A stretch of 64,000 nucleotides of DNA. Source: Nitrospira sp. (lineage in GTDB: Bacteria > Nitrospirota > Nitrospiria > Nitrospirales > Nitrospiraceae). Made by a program: the position numbers and the translations under genes. Shown here in pieces: positions 27,779-36,532 of this stretch. Below the pieces are notes generated by a model. The model saw only the letters and a program-made list of their open reading frames with translations. It made no database searches and was not told the origin of the DNA. The stretch spans positions 186,001 through 250,000 of the forward strand of contig JAVYIN010000003.1 of the NCBI GenBank assembly GCA_035968315.1, read 5' to 3'. Positions within the stretch are counted from its first letter, which is position 1. Each line of letters opens with the position of its first letter.

Positions 27779-28375
27779 TTACCACAAACCGGCCATCTGC
27801 CTGGCCGGCGTCACCCGTATGGCAACATGATCGTTCACCGTCTTGCACACATGCTCACAAATGCCGCAGCCGACGCACCGCTCGTGTGAAATCACTAATC
27901 GCATCTCGCCGAAATCCATCGCCAACGCATCGACCGGACACCTGGAGACGCAGGCGTGGCAACCCTGGCCAGCGGTACAGAGCCGATGCGTGACCACGGC
28001 ACTGCCCATCCGGACATCCCGCACATGGCTAACCGGCTCCAGCGCCTCCTCCGCACAGGCAGCGACGCAGGGCAGATCCTCACAAAGCAGGCAGGGCGAC
28101 TGGTCTGCATAGAGAATCGGCAACCCATCCGCCGGATGACATACGATCGCGCCCGGATCACACGCCTTCACGCAATCGCCACACTTGGTGCAACGATCCA
28201 GAAACAGCGCTTCTTCAACCGCGCCGGGCGGGCGCAACCAATCCGCGCGCAAGACCGGCGCAGAGACTTCCGGCGTCACCTCGGTCTGCTTGGAGAATTC
28301 CTGGGCGGCCTTGGCCACAGACAGGACGGAGTCCTTCAGAAAATCACGCCGCCCGTATGATGGATCGGAAGCCAT
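27779..28375 (-). CDS. NapF/NapG-like ferredoxin with four [4Fe-4S] motifs
   Basis: 198 residues. The N-terminus has a twin-arginine-like GRRDFLK but no hydrophobic segment follows, so export is doubtful. Cysteine groups: CTKCGDCVKACDP, CLLCEDLPCVAACAEE, CTAGQGCHACVSRCPVD and CVGCGICEHVCKT, enough for four [4Fe-4S] clusters. This matches NapF/MauM/NapG-type electron carriers, which serve molybdoenzyme maturation or electron transfer. It is 11 bases after the HExxH protein gene and upstream of the TorD-like chaperone. Confidence 0.85.
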   Translation of the reverse strand: MASDPSYGRRDFLKDSVLSVAKAAQEFSKQTEVTPEVSAPVLRADWLRPPGAVEEALFLDRCTKCGDCVKACDPGAIVCHPADGLPILYADQSPCLLCEDLPCVAACAEEALEPVSHVRDVRMGSAVVTHRLCTAGQGCHACVSRCPVDALAMDFGEMRLVISHERCVGCGICEHVCKTVNDHVAIRVTPARQMAGLW

Positions 28376-28386
28376 ATGCGCGCAAC

Positions 28387-29385
28387 CTACATGACGCCGT
28401 CTGCACGCAGCTTATATACTTCTACACAGCGATCGCAGGCGCCGTACTCGATGTCCCACCCCGGATGATTTTCCCGGATAAAGTCCAGCACATAGGGCTC
28501 CAGCTTTGTGCCCATATCCTCCACCCACGAATAGGTCGGAAAACGGCACAACGGACAGGGGAACCCCGGCATCAGCATGACTTTATTTTCGGACTCCGGA
28601 ACTTCTCCCCCCTCCACATCGACGGCGCGATCCATGACACGCAACGTGTCAGTCGACATTTCGATCAACTCGGAGTGGGTGAAATAGGACGTCTGCCACA
28701 ACCCTTCGAACACTGACTTCAGCTGAGGCGGGGGAATCTTCCGGTACCAGGACCGGAACTCTTTGAACCGGTCTTCCTTGCTCAGCATCGGTTCCTTGCC
28801 CGCCGTGCTCAGCCGGCTATCGACACTCACGCTCCAGAGCACGCGGTACCGCTGGAGAATCAGCGTTTCTTCTCCGGGGTTCTGCCCCACCTTCGTATCG
28901 GGATCGTAGCCGAACACCGGATCCAGCATATCGGAGATATGCATCAGTTCATGGCGGCAATAGCGCGTGAGGGCCGGATCGTAAAACCGGCGGGGAATCA
29001 GCTTAATACCGACGCCCTTCAGGCCCTTTTCCTCAAACTGCTTGGCCAGCTCCTGCTCAACAGACCCCCACTTGCGCAGAATATCGACGCCTTCCTGGTC
29101 TTCCTTCAACACACCCTTGACCAGCACGATGCCGACCTTGTCTTTCAACAACGGATACTCATTGAACGAATCGCGGATAATGTCCGAGAACCCCCAGGTG
29201 CCGAACAGATACTGATAGAGCTTCTTGAACTCCCCTTCCCGATCCTCCAGCATAAACTTCTCGTAGATCGGATCGGCATACTCATGGAACTCCTTATAAT
29301 AGGTCGGATCGCCCTCGCGTTCCGTCTTTTCCACAAAGGAGTCAATGACCTCTTGGAGCAATGCGGGCTGAAACCTGATTTCCAT
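28387..29385 (-). CDS. Uncharacterised protein with HExxH motif and zinc-ribbon-like end
   Basis: 332 residues; no family recognised. Near residue 145 it has RYCRHELMHISDMLDPVFGYD, a gluzincin-like HEXXH motif. The C-terminus has CPLCRFPTYSW and, 35 residues later, CDRCVEVYKLR, which look like a zinc-binding pair of CXXC knuckles. No signal peptide. It may be a cytoplasmic metalloprotein or maturation protease. The position next to the ferredoxin and TorD-like chaperone suggests a maturation role for the same molybdoenzyme. Confidence 0.7.
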   Translation of the reverse strand: MEIRFQPALLQEVIDSFVEKTEREGDPTYYKEFHEYADPIYEKFMLEDREGEFKKLYQYLFGTWGFSDIIRDSFNEYPLLKDKVGIVLVKGVLKEDQEGVDILRKWGSVEQELAKQFEEKGLKGVGIKLIPRRFYDPALTRYCRHELMHISDMLDPVFGYDPDTKVGQNPGEETLILQRYRVLWSVSVDSRLSTAGKEPMLSKEDRFKEFRSWYRKIPPPQLKSVFEGLWQTSYFTHSELIEMSTDTLRVMDRAVDVEGGEVPESENKVMLMPGFPCPLCRFPTYSWVEDMGTKLEPYVLDFIRENHPGWDIEYGACDRCVEVYKLRADGVM

Positions 29386-29475
29386 TGGAAGCCTCGAAGC
29401 GTTGGGGTTGCGTCAGATCGAACCGGAGCACCAGCCGAGCCTCTCGGAGCCTCGTTACCGGCGGCTGGAGCCACC

Positions 29476-29505
29476 TTGACTTGGCTGCTGAGCATCTCTT
29501 ACGAT
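29476..29505 (+). promoter_or_regulatory. Candidate promoter of the WD40 gene
   Basis: TTGACT (29476-29481), 18 bases, TACGAT (29500-29505), about 50 bases upstream of the ATG at 29565. The -10 box is imperfect. Confidence 0.4.
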
Positions 29506-29564
29506 CGTTCAGATTCGACCGGAGTATACTGGCCTGAAAAGCCGATTTGCAATCAAGGGGGACC

Positions 29565-30695
29565 ATGAGCGTGTCCCCGGTGACTGGAGACCCTATGCCT
29601 GAACACACGATGACCCCGCCGATGCCAAACGCCGCCCAGGGAACGCAGCCAACCACGGCGCCCACCGCGCCGATCGATTTTCTGGAGTACTGGAAAACCG
29701 ATTGCCGCGAGATCAAAACCTTTCGCGGCCATTCGCACGGCGTCTGGGCCGTCGCTTTCTCGCCCGACGGATTGACGCTCGCCAGCGGCGGCGCCGAACG
29801 CCTCGTCCGCATGTGGGACATCGAAACCGGCCGGCTCCTGCGCTCGCTCCGCGGCCATACCAATGACATCCGCGCCATCGTCTATACCCCGGACGGCCAA
29901 ACCATCGCGACCGCGAGCGAAGACCGGACCATCCGCTTGTGGAATCCCAAAACCGGCGAACCGACGAAATTGCTCTTTACCCGCTACGACCACAACGTAT
30001 GCAGCCTCTCCCTGTCGCCCGACGGCCTCATGCTCGCGCGCGGCAGCCACAACAAAGACATCAAAATCTGGGAAGTCACCACCGGCACCGAACTGATGAC
30101 CCTGCTGGGCAAAGACCAGTACGACCACCATTGGTCCGTATGCGTCGCCTTCTCGCCGGACGGCATCCACCTGGCCAGCGGCACCGACATCGGAAAGATC
30201 AAAGTGTGGGAAGTGCTGCCCAGCGGGGAAGAGAAAGTCCTGCACGACGGCCATTGGCAGCGCGACAACGAAGATTCCACGGAAACGCGCGGCTACTTCA
30301 TCGAAGACGACGGCGGATTCCAAAAACCGATGGATTACTGGATCGGCGCCATGATCTATACCCCGGACGGGAAGACCCTCATCACCGGGAGCCGCGACAA
30401 AACCATCAAGTTCTTCGAGATGCCGAAAGTCGTCGAGACCAAATGCCTGACCGGGCACACCGGCTGGGTGAGATCTTTAGCTGTCTCGCCGGACGGGAAA
30501 GTCCTGGTCAGCGCCAGTGACGACAACACCATCAAGTTCTGGGATATCGCCGCTGGCCGCCACTTCAAAACCGTGAAGGGCCACACCGGCGGCGTCCGGC
30601 AAGTTGTCTTTTCACCAGACGGGAAACGCCTCGCCACCGCCTCCTGGGATCGCACCATCAAGCTGTGGGAAGGCGGAGCGGAACCGGCAGAGTAA
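29565..30695 (+). CDS. WD40-repeat beta-propeller protein
   Basis: 376 residues from the ATG at 29565, behind AAGGGGGACC. Seven WD40-type repeats are visible, each with the GH ... VAFSPDGLTLASG ... RMWDIETG pattern; the fifth has an insertion (the region around NEDSTETRGYFIEDDGG). No enzymatic domain and no signal peptide. Probably a cytoplasmic scaffold. It is transcribed away from the HExxH gene and converges on the two-component operon. Confidence 0.88.
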   Translation: MSVSPVTGDPMPEHTMTPPMPNAAQGTQPTTAPTAPIDFLEYWKTDCREIKTFRGHSHGVWAVAFSPDGLTLASGGAERLVRMWDIETGRLLRSLRGHTNDIRAIVYTPDGQTIATASEDRTIRLWNPKTGEPTKLLFTRYDHNVCSLSLSPDGLMLARGSHNKDIKIWEVTTGTELMTLLGKDQYDHHWSVCVAFSPDGIHLASGTDIGKIKVWEVLPSGEEKVLHDGHWQRDNEDSTETRGYFIEDDGGFQKPMDYWIGAMIYTPDGKTLITGSRDKTIKFFEMPKVVETKCLTGHTGWVRSLAVSPDGKVLVSASDDNTIKFWDIAAGRHFKTVKGHTGGVRQVVFSPDGKRLATASWDRTIKLWEGGAEPAE

Positions 30696-30811
30696 GCAAC
30701 CTCACGCGCGTCCTGTGCCGCACCGGGCACAGGGCGCGCCGACTCCCCTCGCACCCCTCGGCATTACCCCCGGTCGCAAAAAATATCCACCAAGAAAGCA
30801 GGGAGCACCGC

Positions 30812-32260
30812 CTAGCCCTCGTCCTCCTCGCCTTCACTATGGGCGGAGGGGATGCCGTAGCGTTTGCACTTCTCCCAGAGCGCTTTGCGGGAGAGACCGA
30901 GGATTTTCGACGCGGTCGTCCTGCTGCCTTCCACCCGCTCCAGCACGGAGAGGATGTACTCTTTCTCAAACCCCTCCCGCGCAGTCGAAAGGGCCGTCAA
31001 CGGCACGTCTTTCTTCTTCCCACCGCCACTGAGCCCTTCGTGGCAGAACCCGCAGGACTCTTGCGGCTCGCCGCCCAAGTACGGACAGGTTTGAAACCCG
31101 CACAGATCGGCCGGTTGAATCGGCTCCCGGTCGCGCCCCAGTGCCACCGCCCGCTCGACCATGTTTTCCAGCTCTCGGACATTCCCCGGATAGGAATAGC
31201 GCAACAGCAGCTCCCGCGCCGGCTGGGAAAAGCCCCGCAGTTTCTTGTTCATCTTTTCCGAACAGGTCTGCAGCACATGATCGGCGATTACCGCGATATC
31301 TTCCTGCCGCTCACGCAACGGGGGCACCACCACTTGGACGACGTTCAGGCGGTAGAAGAGATCGTCACGGAAGCGGCCCGCCGCGACTTCCTTCCGCAAG
31401 TCTTTCTGTGTCGCGCACACGAGCCGCACATCCACATCGATGGTTTGATTGCTGCCGACCCGCTCGAACTTCCGCTCTTGGAGCACTCTCAGGAGCTTGA
31501 CCTGCACAATGGGGGAGATCTCCCCGATTTCATCGAGGAACAGCGTCCCGCGATTGGCCATTTCGAACCGTCCGCGCCGCTGGCGCAACGCGCCCGTGAA
31601 GGCGCCCTTTTCATGGCCGAACAGTTCCGCCTCCAACAGGGTTTCCGGCAGCGCGGCACAGCTCACTTTGATCAGCGGATAGTCGCGGCGCGGGCTGTTC
31701 TGATGCACGGCGTTGGCGGCCAGCTCTTTTCCCGTGCCGCTCTCGCCGAGGATCAGCACCGTAGAATCCGTCGCGGCGACCATCTTGATCTTCTCCAGCA
31801 CCGCGCGCATTTTCGTATTCGCGCCGAGAATCCCGCCGAAACTGAATTTATTCTCCAGGGTGGCCTTGAGATCCTGGTTCTCTTTGCGCAGCGCCACCAC
31901 CGTCCCCACCCGCTCCACGATCAACAGCAGCTCGTCCATATTGAAGGGCTTGGTAATGTAATCGAACGCCCCCAGCTTCATGGCGCCCACGGCCGTTTCG
32001 ACGGACCCGTGCGCGGTAATCATCACCACTTCCGTCTGCGCGCTGGCCTCCTTCGCGGCCTTGAGCACCGCCAGCCCGTCGGCGCCGGGGAGCCGGAGGT
32101 CCGTGATCACAAGATCGAACCCGCGCTGCCGCACCTGCTCGATCCCCTCGGTGCCGGTCGCCGCCGCGCTCACCTCATGCCCCACCGCTTCAAGGGCGTC
32201 CACGATGGACAGGCGCATCAAGGGTTCGTCATCGACGATCAGAATGGTCATCGGCATCAT
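30812..32260 (-). CDS. NtrC-family sigma-54-dependent response regulator
   Basis: 482 residues. Receiver domain 1-120 with phospho-acceptor Asp in [14 protein letters not shown]. The AAA+ domain has GESGTGKE (Walker A), the sigma-54 loop [12 protein letters not shown] and [10 protein letters not shown] (Walker B). A Fis-type DNA-binding helix-turn-helix ends the protein ([20 protein letters not shown]). Between AAA+ and HTH is an unusual Cys group, [11 protein letters not shown] ... CGFCHEG. It activates sigma-54 promoters after phosphorylation by the kinase, whose gene overlaps it by four bases upstream. Confidence 0.93.
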   Translation of the reverse strand: MMPMTILIVDDEPLMRLSIVDALEAVGHEVSAAATGTEGIEQVRQRGFDLVITDLRLPGADGLAVLKAAKEASAQTEVVMITAHGSVETAVGAMKLGAFDYITKPFNMDELLLIVERVGTVVALRKENQDLKATLENKFSFGGILGANTKMRAVLEKIKMVAATDSTVLILGESGTGKELAANAVHQNSPRRDYPLIKVSCAALPETLLEAELFGHEKGAFTGALRQRRGRFEMANRGTLFLDEIGEISPIVQVKLLRVLQERKFERVGSNQTIDVDVRLVCATQKDLRKEVAAGRFRDDLFYRLNVVQVVVPPLRERQEDIAVIADHVLQTCSEKMNKKLRGFSQPARELLLRYSYPGNVRELENMVERAVALGRDREPIQPADLCGFQTCPYLGGEPQESCGFCHEGLSGGGKKKDVPLTALSTAREGFEKEYILSVLERVEGSRTTASKILGLSRKALWEKCKRYGIPSAHSEGEEDEG

Positions 32261-35200
32261 GATACCCGCTCCATCGGCTCCCGTTCGCGCGACACCGGCA
32301 GGCAGAGGGTAAAGACCGTGCCCTTCCCGACCTCGCTCTCCACCAGAATCTTACCGCCATGCCGTTCCACAATGCCAAGACTGACCGAAAGGCCCAGTCC
32401 CGTCCCCTCGCCCTGGCCCTTCGTCGTAAAGAACGGATCGAAAATTTTCGGCAGCACCGAGGCCGGAATCCCGGACCCCGTATCGCGGATCTCCACCATG
32501 CAAATTCCCTCTTCCACCCAGGTCCTGATCGAGAGCACGCCGCCCTCCTTCATCGCCTGCACGGCATTCAAAATGAGATTCATCAGCACTTGCTCGATCA
32601 TATGCCGGTCGATCATCACGCTCGGCAGGCCCGTTCCCAGCGCCGTTTCGAGCGTAATCCGGTTGGGGGCAAACAGATGGTTGGTCAGCACGAGCACCCG
32701 CTCGATCACGGCATTGATCTCGGCCAGCGCGAACTCCGGCTGATGCTGCTGCGAGAAATCGAGCAGCTGGCGGACGATTTTCTGAACACGCCGCAGCCCG
32801 TCTTCCATCGACGCGAGATACTCCTCGCGCCGGGCCGGGGGAATCGTCCCCTTCCCGAGGTTGTACAGGCAGTTCAGGATGCCCCCGAGCGGGTTGTTGA
32901 TTTCGTGCGCCACGCCGGCCGCCAGCTTGCCCACCGACGCCAGCTTCTCCGAATTCCTGATCTGCTGCTCCAGCTTCTTCGTCTCCGTCATATCCCGCGC
33001 AATGCCGAGCACGCCCAGGATCTCGCCATCCACCCCATGCAGCGGAGAGACGCTCACCATCACCGACCGGGCCTCTCCCGTGCGGGTGACGACCTCCACT
33101 TCATAGACCTGTTTCGCGCCGATATCGAGCGTGCTCTTGAGGCGGCGACCCCGATGGCGCTTCGACAAGAGCGACAGATAGGGCCGGCCGAGCAAATCCT
33201 CTTTCCGGTACCCCCAGGCCTCGATCTTGCTGTTGACGTACGTGAAGCGCTGCTCGTTGTCCAGGGTATAGATGACATCGTTGGCGTTTTCGAGCAGATT
33301 TTCCAGGTACTGTTTGGTCTCTTCGATTTCCTTCGTGCGCTCCCGCACTTTCACTTCCAGTTCTTCGCGGTACGACTGGAGCTGCCGCTCCATCCGCTTG
33401 CGGTCGGTGATGTCGCGCAGCTGCACCATGGCCAGCGGCGCCTCGTCGGATCCGACGCGAATCAAATCCATCTCGACCGGCATCTCGACGCCGGCCGCAT
33501 TGCGGACGGCGATTTCATGCGTGGGCACCTGCCGTTGCCCGCCCGCCAATTCCAACAGCAGCGCGCGGACGCCTTCATGGAACGCGGGCAGCACCACCTC
33601 GAAAATGCTCCGCCCGACGACCGACGATTCGGAATAGCCGAGCGCCTGCTCCTCCCGCTTGTTCACGGCCACCACAGTACCCTGTTGATTCACCATAAAG
33701 ACCGAATCGGCCACCAGGTCGAAGAGGGCCTTATAGCGCGCCTGGGAGGCCACCAGTTGTTCGGTCCGCTCGGACACCGCCACTTCCAGCTTGTTGGTGT
33801 ACTGTTGCAGCTGCCGCTCCAGTTGATGCCGCTCGGTGACATCGCGGACAAAGGCGCGCGTATGCACGACCCCGCCGCTTTCCTGATCGAACAGCGCCGT
33901 GGCATGGATCTCCACATCGATGGAGCGTCCGTCCTTGGCGAGAAACACCGTTTCAATCGTGTTGCGCCCCTTCGACATCAGGCGCTCAAGATAACTGAGC
34001 ACCTGCCCGCCCTGGTTCTCCGGCACCAGTTCCCACAGCCGCATCGCCAGCATCTCGTCGAGCGTATAGCCCAGCTTCTCCAGGCCTGTCTGATTCATAT
34101 GGACGAAGCGGCCCGTCCGATCCAGCTGATAAATCATTTCCGGCGAGTGCTCGATCAGGTCGCGATACTTTTCCTCCAGCCGGCGCACGTCCCCCATGCG
34201 GGCTTCGATCTGCGCGAAGGACAGTTGGAGATTCCCCGCCATGCGGTTGAACGCGTCCGCCAAATCCTCAATCTCGTCCCCGGTCTTGATCTGCAATTGC
34301 TGATCAAGCCGGCCGCTGCCGATTTCCTGCACCCCGTCGTGCAAGGCCTTGATCGGACGGGCGATCCGCCTGGCGACGATCAGCCCCGTTCCCCACAACA
34401 CCGCAAACACCAAGACGCCATAGAGCAGAGTCTTGCCGACCAGGCGGCCCAGCGGCGCGTAGGTCTCCTCCGGGTCCTGCCGCACGACCGTCACCCACTG
34501 TGTGCCGCCCATGCTGCCCGGCGCGAGCGCCTCGCTGAACCGCACGGGGGAAAATCCGATCAGCGCGTCCCGGCTGCCATGGGAGTCGTCCTGCGTCAGC
34601 GCCCAGCCCGGCTTGTCCTGAGTGATCGTCCGGATCAGGTCCGGATTCACCGTATGCTCTTCCGGAGAAAGGATCGGGCAGATGAGCGGCGCCCCGTCGG
34701 TGCTGAAGAGCATGGCATGGCCGGTCGCTCCGATGGCCACTTCGGAAATGGAGTGAAACAAGGTGTCCCGGCGAAGCAAAATCGTCACGGCACCGATGAC
34801 CCCGCGCTTGCCATCCTCCAGAATCGGCACCGCCACCACCACAACGTGGGTGCCAAAGGCCGGATCGAAGGCGATGTCGCTCACGTAGGGATTGGGGACT
34901 TGCGACTTCACGACCGCCGCCCACCAGGGCGTTTTGCCGTAGTAATACTCAACCTGGGGAATGGAACTCACCACCAGCGCGCCGCGCGCATCCGTGACGA
35001 GAATCCCCACATAGTCCGATTTGCGGATGTCGTGCCAGCGGATGAGATAGTTCGTGACGATGCGGTTGATGAACAGCGGGAACTCGCTCCGCTTGTCGCG
35101 CTGCCGCCATCGCTGCTGCCAATCCTTGATGATCTCCTCGACGGCGCGGTCGTCCTTGCCCTCGTAGGTGCGATTCGATTCCGTGACGGCGGTGCGGAGA

Positions 35201-35436
35201 AAGGGCGTGGTGGCGAGCTGCTGCGCCTCGTTGATCCCGCGCGTGACGTGCATCTCGATGCGGCGCGAGGCTTCGACCGCCACTTCCTTGAAGCTGCCGC
35301 CGATGGTTTCGCGCAGCGCGCGCCGCTCTTCGAGATAGCTCAGGAACAGGGAGAGGCCAAGGGGGAGCAGACCGACCATCACGATGGCCGTGATGATCTT
35401 ATGCTGGAGACTGTGAGACCGACTCCAGAATGCCAT
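32257..35436 (-). CDS. Membrane sensor histidine kinase with Cache, HAMP and multiple PAS domains
   Basis: 1059 residues. Membrane helices near residues 15-30 and 335-355 flank a ~300-residue periplasmic Cache-like sensor domain (YVGILVTDARGALVVSS). HAMP follows (RPIKALHDGVQEIGSGRLDQ), then three PAS domains (YRDLIEHSPEMIYQLD, YKALFDLVADSVFMV, LENLLENANDVIYTLD). The HisKA box is GVAHEINNPLGG, and the ATPase domain has DTGSGIPASVLPKIFDPFFTTK. Cognate to the response regulator encoded next. Confidence 0.92.
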   Translation of the reverse strand: MAFWSRSHSLQHKIITAIVMVGLLPLGLSLFLSYLEERRALRETIGGSFKEVAVEASRRIEMHVTRGINEAQQLATTPFLRTAVTESNRTYEGKDDRAVEEIIKDWQQRWRQRDKRSEFPLFINRIVTNYLIRWHDIRKSDYVGILVTDARGALVVSSIPQVEYYYGKTPWWAAVVKSQVPNPYVSDIAFDPAFGTHVVVVAVPILEDGKRGVIGAVTILLRRDTLFHSISEVAIGATGHAMLFSTDGAPLICPILSPEEHTVNPDLIRTITQDKPGWALTQDDSHGSRDALIGFSPVRFSEALAPGSMGGTQWVTVVRQDPEETYAPLGRLVGKTLLYGVLVFAVLWGTGLIVARRIARPIKALHDGVQEIGSGRLDQQLQIKTGDEIEDLADAFNRMAGNLQLSFAQIEARMGDVRRLEEKYRDLIEHSPEMIYQLDRTGRFVHMNQTGLEKLGYTLDEMLAMRLWELVPENQGGQVLSYLERLMSKGRNTIETVFLAKDGRSIDVEIHATALFDQESGGVVHTRAFVRDVTERHQLERQLQQYTNKLEVAVSERTEQLVASQARYKALFDLVADSVFMVNQQGTVVAVNKREEQALGYSESSVVGRSIFEVVLPAFHEGVRALLLELAGGQRQVPTHEIAVRNAAGVEMPVEMDLIRVGSDEAPLAMVQLRDITDRKRMERQLQSYREELEVKVRERTKEIEETKQYLENLLENANDVIYTLDNEQRFTYVNSKIEAWGYRKEDLLGRPYLSLLSKRHRGRRLKSTLDIGAKQVYEVEVVTRTGEARSVMVSVSPLHGVDGEILGVLGIARDMTETKKLEQQIRNSEKLASVGKLAAGVAHEINNPLGGILNCLYNLGKGTIPPARREEYLASMEDGLRRVQKIVRQLLDFSQQHQPEFALAEINAVIERVLVLTNHLFAPNRITLETALGTGLPSVMIDRHMIEQVLMNLILNAVQAMKEGGVLSIRTWVEEGICMVEIRDTGSGIPASVLPKIFDPFFTTKGQGEGTGLGLSVSLGIVERHGGKILVESEVGKGTVFTLCLPVSREREPMERVS

Positions 35437-35471
35437 GAAGTGTGCCCATCCGGGCGCGCGATGATGTAACT

Positions 35472-35502
35472 GGGGCGCCCCGCCGTCACGGCGGGGCGCC
35501 CC
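35472..35502. repeat. Perfect 14-bp GC-rich hairpin
   Basis: GGGGCGCCCCGCCG and its exact complement surround a TCA loop, in the gap between secF and the kinase gene. There is no T tract on either side. It could be an mRNA 3'-end stem or a binding site. Confidence 0.6.
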
Positions 35503-35515
35503 GGAACGTGCCGTG

Positions 35516-36433
35516 CTAACCCCGCTTCATCATGCGTCCAGCCGCGCCAGGCCAGAGCAACAGCAGCGGGCTGGCGACAAACACCGACGAATAGGTCCCG
35601 AAAATCACGCCCCACAACAGCGCCAGCGAGAAATCGTGCAGCACTTCGCCGCCCGCCAGCGTCAAGGGGATCAACACCAGCACGACAGTCAAGCTGGTGA
35701 CAATCGTGCGGCTCAACACCTGATTCACCGCGCCGTTGATCGTAGCCTCTTCCGACTCCCGCCGGCGCAGGCGGAGGTTTTCACGAATCCGGTCGAACAC
35801 GACCACGGTGTCGGTCAGCGAATACCCGGCCAAGGTCAGGAGGGCCGTCACGACCAAGAGCGTAATTTCTTTATCCAGAACATAAAACGCCCCCAGGACC
35901 GCCAGCACGTCGTGGAACGTCGCCAGCGCCGCCGCCACGCCGAACCGCAGCTCGAAACGCATCGCAATGTACAGAATAATCCCGATGAACGAGATGACCA
36001 CGGCGATCAGCGCATCTTCCTGCAGCTTCTTCCCGATCGTCGGCCCGATCTCAGTCGAGGCATCGACGACGAACTTGTTGGTCGGGAAGTCTTTCGTAAA
36101 CACGGCCATCACCCGTTCGGCGGTCTTTTCTTCGATGGTTGTGGAGGCTTTCACACGGACCAGCAGCTTGTTCTCCTGCCCGAACTCTTGCAGTTCGGCA
36201 TTGTTCACCCCGTTCGCATCCAGCGCGCGGCGCGCTTCGTCGATCCGAATGGGCTGCTCGAACTTGAGCTGCACGGCAGTGCCGCCGGCGAAATCGATGC
36301 CGAGATTGGCTGCGCCTCGGCTGATCTGCACGACCGCGACCAGCCCCAGCAACACCATGATGCCGGAAAAGAGAAACGCGATCTTGCGCTTCCCCATGAA
36401 ATCAAAATTGGTTTTCCCCAGGATCTCTAACAT
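35516..36433 (-). CDS. secF: Protein translocase subunit SecF
   Basis: 305 residues, standard length. N-terminal helix (KIAFLFSGIMVLLGLVAVVQ), the periplasmic segment with LGIDFAGGTAVQLKF (the SecF hallmark), and a five-helix membrane part including LVVTALLTLAGYSLTDTVVVFDRIRENLR. With SecD it uses the proton-motive force to support Sec export. It is downstream of secD in the argS-tgt-yajC-secD-secF order. The gap to secD holds a GAGGCTAG-type repeat. Confidence 0.95.
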   Translation of the reverse strand: MLEILGKTNFDFMGKRKIAFLFSGIMVLLGLVAVVQISRGAANLGIDFAGGTAVQLKFEQPIRIDEARRALDANGVNNAELQEFGQENKLLVRVKASTTIEEKTAERVMAVFTKDFPTNKFVVDASTEIGPTIGKKLQEDALIAVVISFIGIILYIAMRFELRFGVAAALATFHDVLAVLGAFYVLDKEITLLVVTALLTLAGYSLTDTVVVFDRIRENLRLRRRESEEATINGAVNQVLSRTIVTSLTVVLVLIPLTLAGGEVLHDFSLALLWGVIFGTYSSVFVASPLLLLWPGAAGRMMKRG

Positions 36434-36459
36434 GAATACACTCCTCTGCTGGCAAGGGG

Positions 36460-36525
36460 CGCGGGGCTAGAGGCTAGGTGACACGTTTTCTCCGACCTTG
36501 CCTCTCGCCTCATGCCTCAAGCCCT
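36460..36525. repeat. GAGGCTAG / CCTCTCGCCT intergenic repeat between secD and secF
   Basis: The secF-secD gap contains GGGGCTAGAGGCTAGG and, on the other side, TTGCCTCTCGCCTCATGCCTC. A very similar arrangement is at 15670-15742 after the 84-residue gene. Probably a dispersed hairpin-forming intergenic repeat. Confidence 0.45.
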
Positions 36526-36532
36526 TTCTCGT

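Noticed and set aside
30665-32743. A 692-codon plus-strand frame
   Set aside because: Antisense to the sigma-54 activator and the end of the kinase gene; no recognisable protein features.
32359-35469. A 1036-codon open frame on the plus strand
   Set aside because: It lies opposite the histidine kinase gene, whose domains are unambiguous. The antisense translation is His/Arg/Leu/Gln-rich with no domain, typical of GC-rich antisense frames.
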